Assembly: GCA_934899185.1 (NCBI GenBank)
Contig: CAKXYI010000003.1
Location: 62,001-126,000, forward strand
Source of the DNA: an uncultured Lachnospiraceae bacterium
GTDB lineage: Bacteria; Bacillota; Clostridia; Lachnospirales; Lachnospiraceae
Length of the DNA: 64,000 nucleotides
Direction: 5' to 3'
Part shown: positions 25,529 through 34,823 of the stretch, piece after piece
Layout of the letters: every line of letters begins with the position of its first letter
Numbering within the stretch: position 1 is the stretch's first letter
Position numbers and translations under genes: made by a program
Notes under the pieces: model-generated
Seen by the model: only the letters and a program-made list of their open reading frames with translations
Told to the model about the DNA's origin: nothing
Databases searched by the model: none

Positions 25529-26961
25529 ACCTGCTCTCCAATATAGTAAAATCCTTTACACTCTACCAGTTTTACCGGAAGGATCTGCCCGATCAGGCTA
25601 GCGTCTCCCGGAAAATGTACGGTAGAGTTATTGCTCATGCGTCCGGTCATCAGGCTGGCATCATGCTGGTTGACTTCTTCTACCAACACATCTACTGTCT
25701 TGCCCTCGTAGATCTTTGCTTTTTCTGCGGAGATTGCCTGCACACGGGTGAGCAATCGGTCAAAACGGTCTTTTACCACATCTGCCGGGATCTGATCGTC
25801 CATGGATGCAGCAGGTGTACCGGTTCGCTTGGAATAGATGAAAGTAAAGGCACTGTCATAGCGCACCTTTTCTACGACATCTAAGGTCTCCAAGAAATCT
25901 TCCTCCGTCTCGCCCGGAAATCCGACAATGATATCGGTTGTGATCGCCATATCCGGCACTGCCGCACGGATCTTATCCACCAGAGTTAGATAATCTTCCT
26001 TGGTGTAATGGCGGTTCATCTTTTGTAAGATCTTGCTGCTGCCGGATTGCAGTGGCAGATGTAAGTGTTTACAAACCTTTTTGGATCTTCCCAGAACTTC
26101 GATCAGTTCATCGGATAAATCCTTTGGATGGGATGTCATAAAGCGGATACGTTCCAAGCCCTCGATCTGCTCCACCTGCTCCAACAACTGGGCAAAGGTC
26201 ACCGGCTCGTCCAAATTCTTTCCGTAGGAATTGACATTCTGTCCCAAGAGCATGACTTCTACCACGCTGTCTGCGACCAGTTTTTCAATCTCACGGATAA
26301 TATCCAACGGTTTACGGCTACGTTCCCTGCCCCGGACATAAGGTACAATACAGTAACTGCAAAAATTATTGCAGCCAAACATGATATTGACACCGGATTT
26401 GAAACTGTATTTTCTCTCTATCGGCAGGTCTTCTACGATCTGGTCGGTATCTTTCCAGATGTCAACAATCATAGACTCGGATAAAAGTGACCGAACCAAA
26501 AGTTCTGCAAATTTGTAAATATTATGTGTACCAAAGACCAGATCGACAAAACGATATTTCTTGCGGATGGTCTCAACCACATGCTCTTCCTGCATCATAC
26601 AACCACACAGGGCGATCATCATATGGGGATTTTTCTTTTTCTTATTGTGCAGATAGCCCAAATGTCCATAAACCTTGTTGTTGGCATTTTCACGCACGGT
26701 ACAGGTATTGTAAAGTACGAAATCCGCATCCTCGGAGTCCGCCTGCACATAGCCGACCTGCTCTAAAATACCGATCAGTTTTTCGGAATCTCTGGCATTC
26801 ATCTGGCAGCCAAAAGTATTGACACAAAAAGTCAGTTTACGTCCGGCTTCCTTTTCCTTATCCTCCAGAATCTGCTTTGCTACGTCAATAAAATAATACT
26901 GTCTTTCTACTTCGGTAGCAGGAATCGTGTCTTCCGAAAGCACATCTTCTAATCTTATCAT
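25525..26961 (-). CDS. miaB: tRNA-2-methylthio-N6-dimethylallyladenosine synthase MiaB
   Basis: A 478-residue MiaB adding a methylthio group to i6A37 in tRNAs. The N-terminal UPF0004 domain holds cluster-binding Cys in NTFGCQMNARDSE, YNTCTV and LCGCMMQEE. The radical SAM site is CNNFCSYC (CxxxCxxC), and a TRAM domain ends the protein (EGKTVDVLVEEVN). The ATG at 26961 was chosen because AAGGAG lies about 10 nt upstream; the frame opens 14 codons earlier with no ribosome site. It sits 22 bp after proA. Confidence 0.96.
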   Translation of the reverse strand: MIRLEDVLSEDTIPATEVERQYYFIDVAKQILEDKEKEAGRKLTFCVNTFGCQMNARDSEKLIGILEQVGYVQADSEDADFVLYNTCTVRENANNKVYGHLGYLHNKKKKNPHMMIALCGCMMQEEHVVETIRKKYRFVDLVFGTHNIYKFAELLVRSLLSESMIVDIWKDTDQIVEDLPIERKYSFKSGVNIMFGCNNFCSYCIVPYVRGRERSRKPLDIIREIEKLVADSVVEVMLLGQNVNSYGKNLDEPVTFAQLLEQVEQIEGLERIRFMTSHPKDLSDELIEVLGRSKKVCKHLHLPLQSGSSKILQKMNRHYTKEDYLTLVDKIRAAVPDMAITTDIIVGFPGETEEDFLETLDVVEKVRYDSAFTFIYSKRTGTPAASMDDQIPADVVKDRFDRLLTRVQAISAEKAKIYEGKTVDVLVEEVNQHDASLMTGRMSNNSTVHFPGDASLIGQILPVKLVECKGFYYIGEQV

Positions 26962-26983
26962 AAAGTTATTCTCCTTCAAAAGG

Positions 26984-28231
26984 CTATGGACGTATCTGTC
27001 CATTCCCGTAAATAATATATTTTGTGCTGGTAAGCGCCTCTAATCCCATCGGTCCTCTAGCATGCAGTTTTTGTGTGCTGATACCGATTTCTGCGCCAAA
27101 TCCAAATTCAAAGCCATCCGTAAAACGGGTAGACGCATTGACATAGACGCATGCTGCATCAATCTCATTTAAGAATTTCTGGGCATGGTTATAATCCTGC
27201 GTGATGATGGCTTCCGAATGTCCGGTATTATACTTGTTGATATGAGCGATTGCCTGATCGATATCCGACACGATCTTGACGGAAATCTTGTAATCCAGAT
27301 ATTCCGTTCCCCAATCCTCATCATTTGCCATAGCAATATCCGGACAGATGTTCTTTGCCCTGGCATCCCCACGGATCTCAACATTGTGGGCAAATAATCT
27401 TGTCTTTATCATAGGAAGGACTTTTTCTGCCACATCCTTATGGATCACAAGGGATTCGCAGGCGTTGCAGACTCCGATACGCTGTGTCTTGGCATTTTCG
27501 ATGATGTCTACTGCCATGGAAAGATCTGCGGTCTCATCCACATAAATATGACAATTTCCGGTTCCGGTCTCAATGACAGGGACAGTTGCATTGTTTACCA
27601 CGGCACGGATAAGCCCTGCACCCCCACGCGGAATAAGAACATCCAGATATTCGTTCATCTTCATGAACTGGTTGGTAACCTCGCGATCCGTATCGGTAAT
27701 GAGTTCTAAGGCATGTTCTGTCACCCCTGCCTTTTTCAGGCTTCGTTTGATACTGGCAACCATTGCCATATTCGAGTAAAGGGCATCACTGCCGCCTTTT
27801 AAGATCACGGCATTGCCGGTCTTAAAACAGAGGCCAAAAGCATCTGCCGTAACATTTGGTCTTGCCTCGTAGATCATACCGACTACACCGATCGGTACAC
27901 GTTTTTTGCCGATGGTCAGACCATTCGGACGATCTCTCATGGAAAGGACTTCTCCGATCGGATCCTCCAAGGCGACGACCTGACGCAAACCCTCTGCCAT
28001 CTGCTTGATGCGGGACGGTGTCAGGAGCAGGCGATCCAAAAGTCCCTCCGGCATACCGCCTTCTCTGCCTTTTTCCATGTCCTTTTCGTTTTCTGCCAAG
28101 ATTTCTGCCGAATCCGCTTCCAGACCATCTGCAACCATTGCCAGTGCATGGTTCTTCTCATTGGTTCCCATGGTCGCTAAAACTCTGGATGCCTCTTTCG
28201 CCAGACATCCTAATTGTTTTAAATCACTCAT
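26984..28231 (-). CDS. proA: Gamma-glutamyl phosphate reductase ProA
   Basis: A 415-residue ProA, second enzyme of proline synthesis from glutamate, reducing glutamyl-5-phosphate to glutamate semialdehyde. The catalytic Cys lies in [10 protein letters not shown] and the family segments [19 protein letters not shown] and [10 protein letters not shown] are intact. Its start overlaps the cyclo-ligase gene by 4 bp. Unlike the usual proBA pair it is separated from proB by two short genes. Confidence 0.98.
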   Translation of the reverse strand: MSDLKQLGCLAKEASRVLATMGTNEKNHALAMVADGLEADSAEILAENEKDMEKGREGGMPEGLLDRLLLTPSRIKQMAEGLRQVVALEDPIGEVLSMRDRPNGLTIGKKRVPIGVVGMIYEARPNVTADAFGLCFKTGNAVILKGGSDALYSNMAMVASIKRSLKKAGVTEHALELITDTDREVTNQFMKMNEYLDVLIPRGGAGLIRAVVNNATVPVIETGTGNCHIYVDETADLSMAVDIIENAKTQRIGVCNACESLVIHKDVAEKVLPMIKTRLFAHNVEIRGDARAKNICPDIAMANDEDWGTEYLDYKISVKIVSDIDQAIAHINKYNTGHSEAIITQDYNHAQKFLNEIDAACVYVNASTRFTDGFEFGFGAEIGISTQKLHARGPMGLEALTSTKYIIYGNGQIRP

Positions 28232-28803
28232 GCTCTCTCCTCATTTCCCTTGCACACCAAAAGACCGGATGTCGTCATCAGATAATCCATGGATACATCC
28301 TGCACCTCTTTTGGAATGCTTTCTACCAACTGTTCCTCAAAGCAGCATCCGATGCGTATCAGCCCCGGAAATGCCTGTAAATATCTGTCGTAATAACCTT
28401 TGCCATAGCCGATCCTGCCGCCTGTGGCATCAAAGCCAAGTCCCGGAACTAAACATATGCCTTGATTGCCCGTCAAAAGGTTCTCAGCACGCGCCTGCGG
28501 TTCTAAGATACCAAAGGCTCCTTCTCTTAGGTCTGACAGTTTTTGGATGGCAAAAAACTTCATCTCATCGCCAAAGACCTTGGGCATGCCTATCATCATA
28601 TTTTGCAGCAAAGCATCTTCGATCAGTGTCTGCAAAGATACCTCAGATCCGATAGCACTATATACATAGATAAGATCTGCTTCCTTTATCATAGGCAGAT
28701 CCAAGAGGTTTTGGCAGATCTGTCTGCTATAAGCCTCTCGCACATCTTGTGGCAGGGCATTCCGCCTTTTTTTGAGTTCTTTTCGCAGTTCCTGCTTATT
28801 CAT
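28228..28803 (-). CDS. 5-formyltetrahydrofolate cyclo-ligase
   Basis: A 191-residue member of the 5-FTHF cyclo-ligase family, which converts 5-formyl-THF with ATP to 5,10-methenyl-THF. The signature [15 protein letters not shown] is present near the centre, with [15 protein letters not shown] family context before it, and the start [18 protein letters not shown] is typical. The start is ATG 28803, which overlaps the DUF896 stop by 8 bp; a longer frame to 28863 lacks a ribosome site and would overlap half the neighbour. It overlaps proA by 4 bp. Confidence 0.93.
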   Translation of the reverse strand: MNKQELRKELKKRRNALPQDVREAYSRQICQNLLDLPMIKEADLIYVYSAIGSEVSLQTLIEDALLQNMMIGMPKVFGDEMKFFAIQKLSDLREGAFGILEPQARAENLLTGNQGICLVPGLGFDATGGRIGYGKGYYDRYLQAFPGLIRIGCCFEEQLVESIPKEVQDVSMDYLMTTSGLLVCKGNEERA

Positions 28804-29014
28804 GCTTCTTGCCGTATTTTTCTCCCAGATTAACGATCGTTCCATCTGCTTCTTTGACATCAATATTGTTTAACTGATTTCTCAGATTCTTTCTCACATT
28901 ATCCAGATATTCCTGGCGGAGTACATGTTGTTCCTTTGCCTCTTCCTCTGTCAGTCCCTCTGCCTTGGACTTTTTATATAATGCATTGATCCTTGCAATC
29001 TTTTCCTCAGTCAT
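28796..29014 (-). CDS. DUF896 family protein (YnzC-like)
   Basis: A 72-residue DUF896/UPF0291 protein, a two-helix hairpin: EEKIARINALYKKSKAEGLT, then EEEAKEQHVLRQEYLDNVRK. The family, including SOS-linked YnzC of Bacillus, has no proven activity. It begins one base inside the proB stop and ends inside the cyclo-ligase start, so it is coupled on both sides. Confidence 0.92.
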   Translation of the reverse strand: MTEEKIARINALYKKSKAEGLTEEEAKEQHVLRQEYLDNVRKNLRNQLNNIDVKEADGTIVNLGEKYGKKHE

Positions 29015-29859
29015 TAGTTCATATTCTCCTCTATAAAATCTGCGATAAAAAAATCATCCTTTATGTCCGCTTTAAAGACGGTTCCAACAAAATCATCCTC
29101 AAGTATCTGATGCAGGATACCCACATCCTTACCATTAGCGATGATCATATCCGCACCGGAATAGGTCGCGATCCGCGCAGCATTGAGTTTGGTCGTCATA
29201 CCTCCGGTTCCCACATCACTGCCTGCCTTAGAACTTGCCATATGCAGATACTTTTCATCCAACTGTTCTACCACGTCAACCAATTTTGCCTCCGGATCTG
29301 TCTTGGGATCAGCCGTAAACAGACCGTCAATATCAGAAAGCAGGATCAAAAGATCCGCACCAATCAAAGAGGCAACAATCGCAGCCAGTGAATCATTGTC
29401 ACCAAACTGAATCTCATAGGTGTTTACCGTGTCATTCTCATTGACGACCGGAATCACACCCAGACGAAAAAGTTCTTCAAAAGTATTCTGTGCATTTTTG
29501 CGGGATACGTTATCAATCATGGTCTTTTTGGTCATCAGAACCTGACCGCATTGCTGGTGGTATTCCGCAAAAAGTTTTTGATAGGTCATCATGAGACTGG
29601 ACTGTCCTACCGCAGCGCATGCCTGCTTGGTCGAAAGGTTCTTGGGGCGCTTGGTAATACCAAGCATCTTTCGTCCGACGGCGATAGCACCGGAAGATAC
29701 CAGACAGACATCAATATCCTGATTTTTCAGGTCACAAAGTTCCCTGACCAGTTTTTCCAGTTTGATAAAATCCAACTGCCCTGTTTTTTTATGTTGTAAA
29801 GAAGAAGACCCGATCTTGACAACGATCCTCTTCTTATTTTTAAATCTATTTTTCTTCAT
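29014..29859 (-). CDS. proB: Glutamate 5-kinase ProB, short form without PUA domain
   Basis: A 281-residue amino-acid kinase, first step of proline synthesis, making glutamyl-5-phosphate. Signatures are VVKIGSSSLQ, SSGAIAVG, NENDTV, GDNDSLAAIVASL and the late GGMTTKLNAARIAT. It stops before the C-terminal PUA domain of the common 360-370 residue form, as short ProB proteins of many Firmicutes do. AAGGAT precedes the ATG, with promoter at 29898-29926. It is the first gene of the long operon to ruvB. Confidence 0.97.
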   Translation of the reverse strand: MKKNRFKNKKRIVVKIGSSSLQHKKTGQLDFIKLEKLVRELCDLKNQDIDVCLVSSGAIAVGRKMLGITKRPKNLSTKQACAAVGQSSLMMTYQKLFAEYHQQCGQVLMTKKTMIDNVSRKNAQNTFEELFRLGVIPVVNENDTVNTYEIQFGDNDSLAAIVASLIGADLLILLSDIDGLFTADPKTDPEAKLVDVVEQLDEKYLHMASSKAGSDVGTGGMTTKLNAARIATYSGADMIIANGKDVGILHQILEDDFVGTVFKADIKDDFFIADFIEENMN

Positions 29860-29897
29860 AAGATTCTATCCTTCCAAATCCCTAATAAACCAATGTA

Positions 29898-29926
29898 ATT
29901 ATAGCGAATATCTCTTTTTTATGCAA
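29898..29926 (-). promoter_or_regulatory. Promoter of the proB-to-ruvB operon
   Basis: On the minus strand TTGCAT (29926-29921) and a perfect TATAAT (29903-29898) are 17 bp apart, about 40 bp upstream of proB and divergent from apbE. Confidence 0.82.
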
Positions 29927-29972
29927 TTCATTTATGCTATCATAATAGGACGATAAAAATGAGGTGTTTACC

Positions 29973-31010
29973 ATGAAAAAATTACATGCAGTCGGCTTAT
30001 CTTTTTGCCTCTTTTTGACCTCGCTCTCACTGGGCGGGTGTGGGAAGACGATAGAGCCGATCTCTAAGACGGGCTTTTATTTTGATACGGTCATAACCAT
30101 TACCTTATATGATGCGTCCTATGAAAAGGAACTGGATCACTGCTTTTCCATTGCAGAAAAATATGAGAATCTTTTCAGTGCCCAGAAGGAAGGCACGGAC
30201 ATCTGGAAGATCAATCATAGCGAAGGACAAGCCGTAGATGTCAGCGATGAGACGATCGACATCCTAAATGCCGGTATTGCTTACAGCAAGTCCAGCAATG
30301 GCATGTTTGATATCACGGTCGGAAAATTATCTTCCCTTTGGGATTTCTCCGAATCATCTTCCAAGGAAATCCCATCGGAGGAAGCCATCCGGGAAGCCCT
30401 TTCCAGTATCAATTACCAAAATATTGTCATAGATGGCAATGAAGTCAGCCTGACAGACCCCAATACTGCCATAGATCTTGGCGGTATCGCCAAAGGCTAC
30501 ATCGCTGATCAGATGAAAGCCTACCTGAATGACCAGGGTATTCAAAGTGGGCTGATCAATCTGGGGGGCAATGTCTTGTGTGTCGGTCCCAAGAAAGGCG
30601 ATGAAAAATCTTATACGATCGCCATTCAAAAACCATTTTCCGAGGACGGAACGGCACTTGCCACAGTAAAAGTCACCGACGACTCGGTCGTCACCTCCGG
30701 CACCTATCAAAGATACTTTGAAGTAGATGGCAAGCGTTACCATCACATCCTGAATCTTTCCACCGGTTATCCTTGTGACAATGATCTGGATTCCGTGACC
30801 ATCATCAGCCATGACTCTCTTACCTGTGATGCCTTAAGCACGACGGTCTTTCTCATGGGACTTGACGACGGGCTTGCCTATATAGAAAGCCTTTCCGATG
30901 TAGAAGCCATTTTTGTAACAAGCGATGGATCCATCCAATACACTTCCGGCATTGGAAAAACCATTCCTTTTGAAGTATTAGATCAGAATTATAATATAGT
31001 GATAAAGTAA
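29973..31010 (+). CDS. apbE: FAD:protein FMN transferase ApbE, lipoprotein
   Basis: A 345-residue ApbE. A signal peptide ends in lipobox LGGC near residue 24, so the enzyme should be anchored outside the membrane. Family motifs are GMFDITVGKLSSLWDF, DLGGIAKGYIAD, INLGGNV, TSGTYQRYF and HILNLSTGYP. ApbE transfers FMN from FAD to a Thr in an SGAT-type motif; both RnfG and RnfD encoded just downstream on the other strand carry such a motif, making them likely substrates. The ATG at 29973 has GAGGTG 6 nt before it. The gene ends at a bidirectional terminator shared with rnfB. Confidence 0.97.
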   Translation: MKKLHAVGLSFCLFLTSLSLGGCGKTIEPISKTGFYFDTVITITLYDASYEKELDHCFSIAEKYENLFSAQKEGTDIWKINHSEGQAVDVSDETIDILNAGIAYSKSSNGMFDITVGKLSSLWDFSESSSKEIPSEEAIREALSSINYQNIVIDGNEVSLTDPNTAIDLGGIAKGYIADQMKAYLNDQGIQSGLINLGGNVLCVGPKKGDEKSYTIAIQKPFSEDGTALATVKVTDDSVVTSGTYQRYFEVDGKRYHHILNLSTGYPCDNDLDSVTIISHDSLTCDALSTTVFLMGLDDGLAYIESLSDVEAIFVTSDGSIQYTSGIGKTIPFEVLDQNYNIVIK

Positions 31011-31054
31011 AAAAGCGGATAGGAAAGACACTTGTGGTCTATCCTACCCGTTTT
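31011..31054. terminator. Bidirectional terminator between apbE and rnfB
   Basis: AAAAGCGGATAGGA and TCCTACCCGTTTT with inner AGAC/GTCT arms pair around a short loop, with A and T runs at the ends. It serves the convergent apbE and rnf operons. Confidence 0.85.
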
Positions 31055-31089
31055 ATTATTTTTCGAAACGCTTTCTAAAAAAGATGTTC

Positions 31090-31887
31090 TTACTTGGAAA
31101 GAATGATCTTCTTCGGACATTTCTGTGCACAGACACCACAGCCTACGCACTTCTCCTGATCGATGTATGCCACATTGTCAATGACATGTACGGCATCATG
31201 CTCACAGTTCTTCTCACAAAGATGACATCCGATACATCCAACCGAACATGCCTTCATAACATCTTTGCCCTTGTCCTTAGAACTACACTGTACTAATGTC
31301 GTAGCCTCGTAAGGAACCAGTTCGATCAAATGCTTCGGGCAGGTGCTCACGCACTTACCACAAGCCTTACATGCTTCCGGATCCACCTTTGCAATACCGT
31401 CTACGATATGGATAGCATCAAAAGGACAAGCCTTTACGCAGGAACCAAATCCCATACATCCATAATTACAAGACTTCGGACCACCACCCGGTACGAATGC
31501 CATTGCCTGACAGTCTTCTACACCGGCATACTCATAGTCCTTACCGGCCTTTTCACATGTACCGGCACATTTTACAAAAGCAACCTGCTTGACGCTATCT
31601 TCAACAGCAACGCCCATGATCTCGCCAACCTTGGCTCCGACTGCTGCGCCACCGACCGGACAGCCATTGACCGGTGCTTCACCTTTGACAATGGCAGCAG
31701 CCAGACCGGAACATCCGGCATAACCACATCCACCACAGTTATTTCCCGGCAGAACACCAATAATTGCTTCTTCTCTTTCGTCTACTTCAACTTTGAACTT
31801 TTCTGATGCAAAGCATAAGAAAAATCCCATCAAACATCCTGTGCAGCCGACAATGACAGCGGCTACAATAACTCCTGTTACGCTCAT
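31090..31887 (-). CDS. rnfB: Rnf complex subunit RnfB
   Basis: A 265-residue RnfB, last gene of rnfCDGEAB. An N-terminal membrane span (residues 1-25) is followed by the 4Fe-4S motif CGGCGYAGCSGLA, a cluster domain with CAGTC, CNYGCMGFGSC and several ferredoxin motifs (CKACGKCVSTCPK, CVGCGVCAQKCPK). RnfB takes electrons from ferredoxin and passes them into the sodium- or proton-pumping complex. It lies 12 bp after rnfA. Confidence 0.97.
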   Translation of the reverse strand: MSVTGVIVAAVIVGCTGCLMGFFLCFASEKFKVEVDEREEAIIGVLPGNNCGGCGYAGCSGLAAAIVKGEAPVNGCPVGGAAVGAKVGEIMGVAVEDSVKQVAFVKCAGTCEKAGKDYEYAGVEDCQAMAFVPGGGPKSCNYGCMGFGSCVKACPFDAIHIVDGIAKVDPEACKACGKCVSTCPKHLIELVPYEATTLVQCSSKDKGKDVMKACSVGCIGCHLCEKNCEHDAVHVIDNVAYIDQEKCVGCGVCAQKCPKKIILSK

Positions 31888-31899
31888 CTGTCAGCCCTC

Positions 31900-32478
31900 C
31901 TACTTAATAATTCCTGAAAATCCAAAGAATGCGATTGCCATGAGTCCAGCTGTAACAACAACGATGGCAGATCCCTTAAAAGGCTTTGGAATATCATTGA
32001 ATTCAATCTTTTCACGGATACCGGCCATGATCACGATAGCGATGGTAAAGCCAACTGCGGTACCAAATCCATTGATCACGCCCTCTAAAATATTGTATCC
32101 CTTGGTTACGTTCTTAAGTGCGATACCAAGTACAGCACAGTTTGTTGTGATCAGTGGCAGATATACACCAAGTGACTGATACAGTGCAGGGATCTGCTTC
32201 TTTAAGAACATCTCAACAAACTGAACCAAAGCAGCAATCACAAGGATGAATACGATCGTCTGCAAATAGGAAAATCCAGTCGGCTCCAAAATAAACTTAT
32301 AAATAAGTCCTGTTACAAAACTTGAAATGGTAATAACGAAAATGATGGCACCGCCCATACCGGCAGCTGTCTCAATCTTCTTGGAAACGCCAAGGAAAGG
32401 ACACAGTCCAAGGAACTGGCTAAGCACTACGTTATTTACGATTGCAGATGCAACCAAAATCAAAAGTAATTCTTTCAT
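31900..32478 (-). CDS. rnfA: Rnf complex subunit RnfA
   Basis: A 192-residue integral membrane subunit with about six spans, beginning MKELLLILVASAIVNNVVL followed by SQFLGLCPFLGVSKK. The Cys in GLCPFLG and the matching Cys in TTNCAVLG are the conserved pair thought to hold a cluster shared with RnfE. Sequence and length are typical. It sits 11 bp after rnfE. Confidence 0.97.
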   Translation of the reverse strand: MKELLLILVASAIVNNVVLSQFLGLCPFLGVSKKIETAAGMGGAIIFVITISSFVTGLIYKFILEPTGFSYLQTIVFILVIAALVQFVEMFLKKQIPALYQSLGVYLPLITTNCAVLGIALKNVTKGYNILEGVINGFGTAVGFTIAIVIMAGIREKIEFNDIPKPFKGSAIVVVTAGLMAIAFFGFSGIIK

Positions 32479-32489
32479 TGCTCTTCCTC

Positions 32490-33269
32490 CTATTCCTTAT
32501 CCTTTGCTTCTTCTTTTGCTTCTGTCTTTGTTTCTGCCTTTGCTACGCTGACATTAGACTTACCTGAGCAAGATCCCATACCACAAGACTCACAGTCTCC
32601 CGCAAGACATCCGGTAGCCGGGGCGATATGTTTTCCCTTCTTCTCTGCATTTGCACGGATCACATTCATAAGTGCGATCAAGAATGCCAGTACGAAGAAT
32701 GCTCCAGGAGCAAGAACAAAAATAGTGATCGGTGTATAACCTGCTTTTCCTGATGCAGCATCTGCCAGCGGAAGGATCTGGAAGCCAAAGATCTGACCTG
32801 CTCCAAGAATCTCACGCACGATACCGATAGAGGTAAGACCTACGGTAAATCCAAGTCCCATACCAAGTCCGTCAAAGATAGACGGAATGACAGGATTCTT
32901 AGAAGCATATGACTCTGCTCTTCCTAAGATGATACAGTTTACTACGATAAGCGGGATATAGATACCAAGTGCTGAGTAGAGGCTTGGAATAAATCCCTGT
33001 ACCAAGAACTGTACGATCGTTACAAAAGATGCAACGATAACGATAAATGCCGGCACACGTACACGATCCGGGATAATATGTCTCAATAAGGAAATCATAA
33101 AGTTGGACATAACAAGTACAACGGTTGTGGAAAGTCCCATACCAAGTCCGTTGATGGCGGATGTGGTAACAGCAAGTGTCGGACACATACCAAGCATCAG
33201 GACGAAGGTAGGATTTTCTTTGATAATACCGTTCTGTAAACGTTCTACGATCTTATTCATTTGACGCAC
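32490..33269 (-). CDS. rnfE: Rnf complex subunit RnfE with Cys-rich C-terminal tail
   Basis: A 259-residue RnfE. The first 205 residues are the normal six-span core (ENPTFVLMLGMCPTLAVTTS with its conserved Cys, and VVNCIILGRAE with the partner Cys). The rest is an extra tail: ATGCLAGDCESCGMGSC carries four Cys in about 17 residues, then a Lys/Glu/Ala-rich end. Ordinary RnfE ends soon after the last span. The tail faces the cytoplasm by position and may bind metal or a cluster. It starts 17 bp inside the end of rnfG. Confidence 0.95.
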   Translation of the reverse strand: MRQMNKIVERLQNGIIKENPTFVLMLGMCPTLAVTTSAINGLGMGLSTTVVLVMSNFMISLLRHIIPDRVRVPAFIVIVASFVTIVQFLVQGFIPSLYSALGIYIPLIVVNCIILGRAESYASKNPVIPSIFDGLGMGLGFTVGLTSIGIVREILGAGQIFGFQILPLADAASGKAGYTPITIFVLAPGAFFVLAFLIALMNVIRANAEKKGKHIAPATGCLAGDCESCGMGSCSGKSNVSVAKAETKTEAKEEAKDKE

Positions 33270-33867
33270 CTCCTACAAGGCTGTTGTAATAAGTAAGACC
33301 AGCATTGACACCATAGGTAACAGCCTTTGATGTGATCGTTGCGCCACTGATGGCTTCGATCTCTGTATCGGCTGTCTTGCCAGACTTGGTCACTTCCAAG
33401 ATCTGTGCCGGGATGCCTGCAAACTGGCTCATAAAGCCATCTTCCTTTGCCTTCATACCAAGACCTGCTGTCTCACTAATATCTGTAATGGAATAACCAT
33501 TTAAAGTACCATCATTTGTCACACCCATAGAGAATGTGATGTCTCCGCCGTATCCGGCATGAGATGTGATCGTGATAACATAACCGATTGCCTGCCCTGC
33601 ATCATCTTTTGCGACCACGCAATTTGTAATATCATCATCTGTATAACCTGCATCAGCAGCGATCTTTGTTGCTGCATCAGCATCAAAACCTTCTAAATCT
33701 TCAAAGGATGCAGCATCTGCAAACACAGCCTTGTAGGACTCTTGGGTTGCAGACTCCTGTGCCTTTGCAATTGGATCCTTTGTGATCTCATATACACCAC
33801 CAAGGCAGACACCGGCAATAAGAGTAATTGCAGTAAGGACTAATGCGTCTTTTACTAATTTATTCAT
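33253..33867 (-). CDS. rnfG: Rnf complex subunit RnfG, FMN-binding
   Basis: A 204-residue subunit with one N-terminal membrane span and an outside FMN-binding domain. ISGATITSKAV near the C-terminus holds the Thr that receives covalent FMN from ApbE. Length is typical. It overlaps rnfD by one base at its start and rnfE by 17 bp at its end. Confidence 0.96.
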   Translation of the reverse strand: MNKLVKDALVLTAITLIAGVCLGGVYEITKDPIAKAQESATQESYKAVFADAASFEDLEGFDADAATKIAADAGYTDDDITNCVVAKDDAGQAIGYVITITSHAGYGGDITFSMGVTNDGTLNGYSITDISETAGLGMKAKEDGFMSQFAGIPAQILEVTKSGKTADTEIEAISGATITSKAVTYGVNAGLTYYNSLVGGASNE

Positions 33868-34817
33868 TATTTGTTGCCTCCCTTCTCTTTGACAACGCCA
33901 AAGGCTCTTGGAATTGTGATGCGCTCGATCAAAGGAACCAAAAGGTTACTGAAGATGATTGCATAGGAAACACCTTCTGCGGATGCACCAAAGATACGGA
34001 AGATACCGGTCAGGATACCGAGAACGATACCATAGAGGATCTTACCGTTTGGTGTGATCGGTGAAGTCACATAGTCGGTTGCCATAAAGAAGGCACCAAG
34101 CATAAGACCACCACCACATAACTGTGCCACCAGATAGTTCATATCAAATCCATGTCCGCCAAAAATCAATACAAAGATGGCGAAAGTAAGGATATAAGAT
34201 CCCGGAATACGAAGATCGATAACCCCGAATAAGATCAGGATAATCGCACCGATCAAAAGTGCGATAACAGATGTCTCACCAATGGTTCCGGCTGTCGTAC
34301 CAAGAAGCATTGACATGGTATCAACGCTCTCGCCTGCCTTTAAAGCAGCAAGTGGTGTTGCACCTGTCACACCATCATAGGTAAAGGTTGTCATAGATCC
34401 GGTAAAGGAGATCAAAAGGAAGCATCTTGCTCCCAGAGCCGGGTTCATGAAGTTCTGTCCCAGTCCTCCAAATAACATCTTGACAATAACAATAGCAAAT
34501 ACACCGCCAAGAACTGCCTGCCACCATGGTAATGTCGGTGGTAAGTTGAGTGCTAACAGAAGTCCTGTAACAACTGCACTCAGATCATTGATCGTGCTCT
34601 TTTTATGTACAATCTTTTCGTAGATCCACTCAGAAGCCACACATGACGCGATCGTCACAAGGATTAATACCAGTGCATGCAATCCAAAATTGCAGATACC
34701 GAAAATAGATGCCGGAAGCAAGGAAATCACTACCAATGCCATGATCTTCTGGGTATCCATTTTATCTCTAACGTGTGGCGAAGATGTAACGTTTAATAAA
34801 TCACTCACAAGATTCAC
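33867..34817 (-). CDS. rnfD: Rnf complex subunit RnfD, FMN-binding
   Basis: A 316-residue integral subunit with about nine spans. The flavinylation motif is DGVTGATPLA, whose Thr is the expected FMN site; NFMNPALGARCFLL and PLIERITIPRAFG are also conserved. It lies 6 bp after rnfC and overlaps rnfG by one base. Confidence 0.97.
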   Translation of the reverse strand: MNLVSDLLNVTSSPHVRDKMDTQKIMALVVISLLPASIFGICNFGLHALVLILVTIASCVASEWIYEKIVHKKSTINDLSAVVTGLLLALNLPPTLPWWQAVLGGVFAIVIVKMLFGGLGQNFMNPALGARCFLLISFTGSMTTFTYDGVTGATPLAALKAGESVDTMSMLLGTTAGTIGETSVIALLIGAIILILFGVIDLRIPGSYILTFAIFVLIFGGHGFDMNYLVAQLCGGGLMLGAFFMATDYVTSPITPNGKILYGIVLGILTGIFRIFGASAEGVSYAIIFSNLLVPLIERITIPRAFGVVKEKGGNK

Positions 34818-34823
34818 CCCTTC

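Noticed and set aside
28804..28863. Longer start for the folate cyclo-ligase
   Set aside because: It lacks a ribosome site and would overlap most of the DUF896 C-terminus; the Met at 28803 matches the family start.
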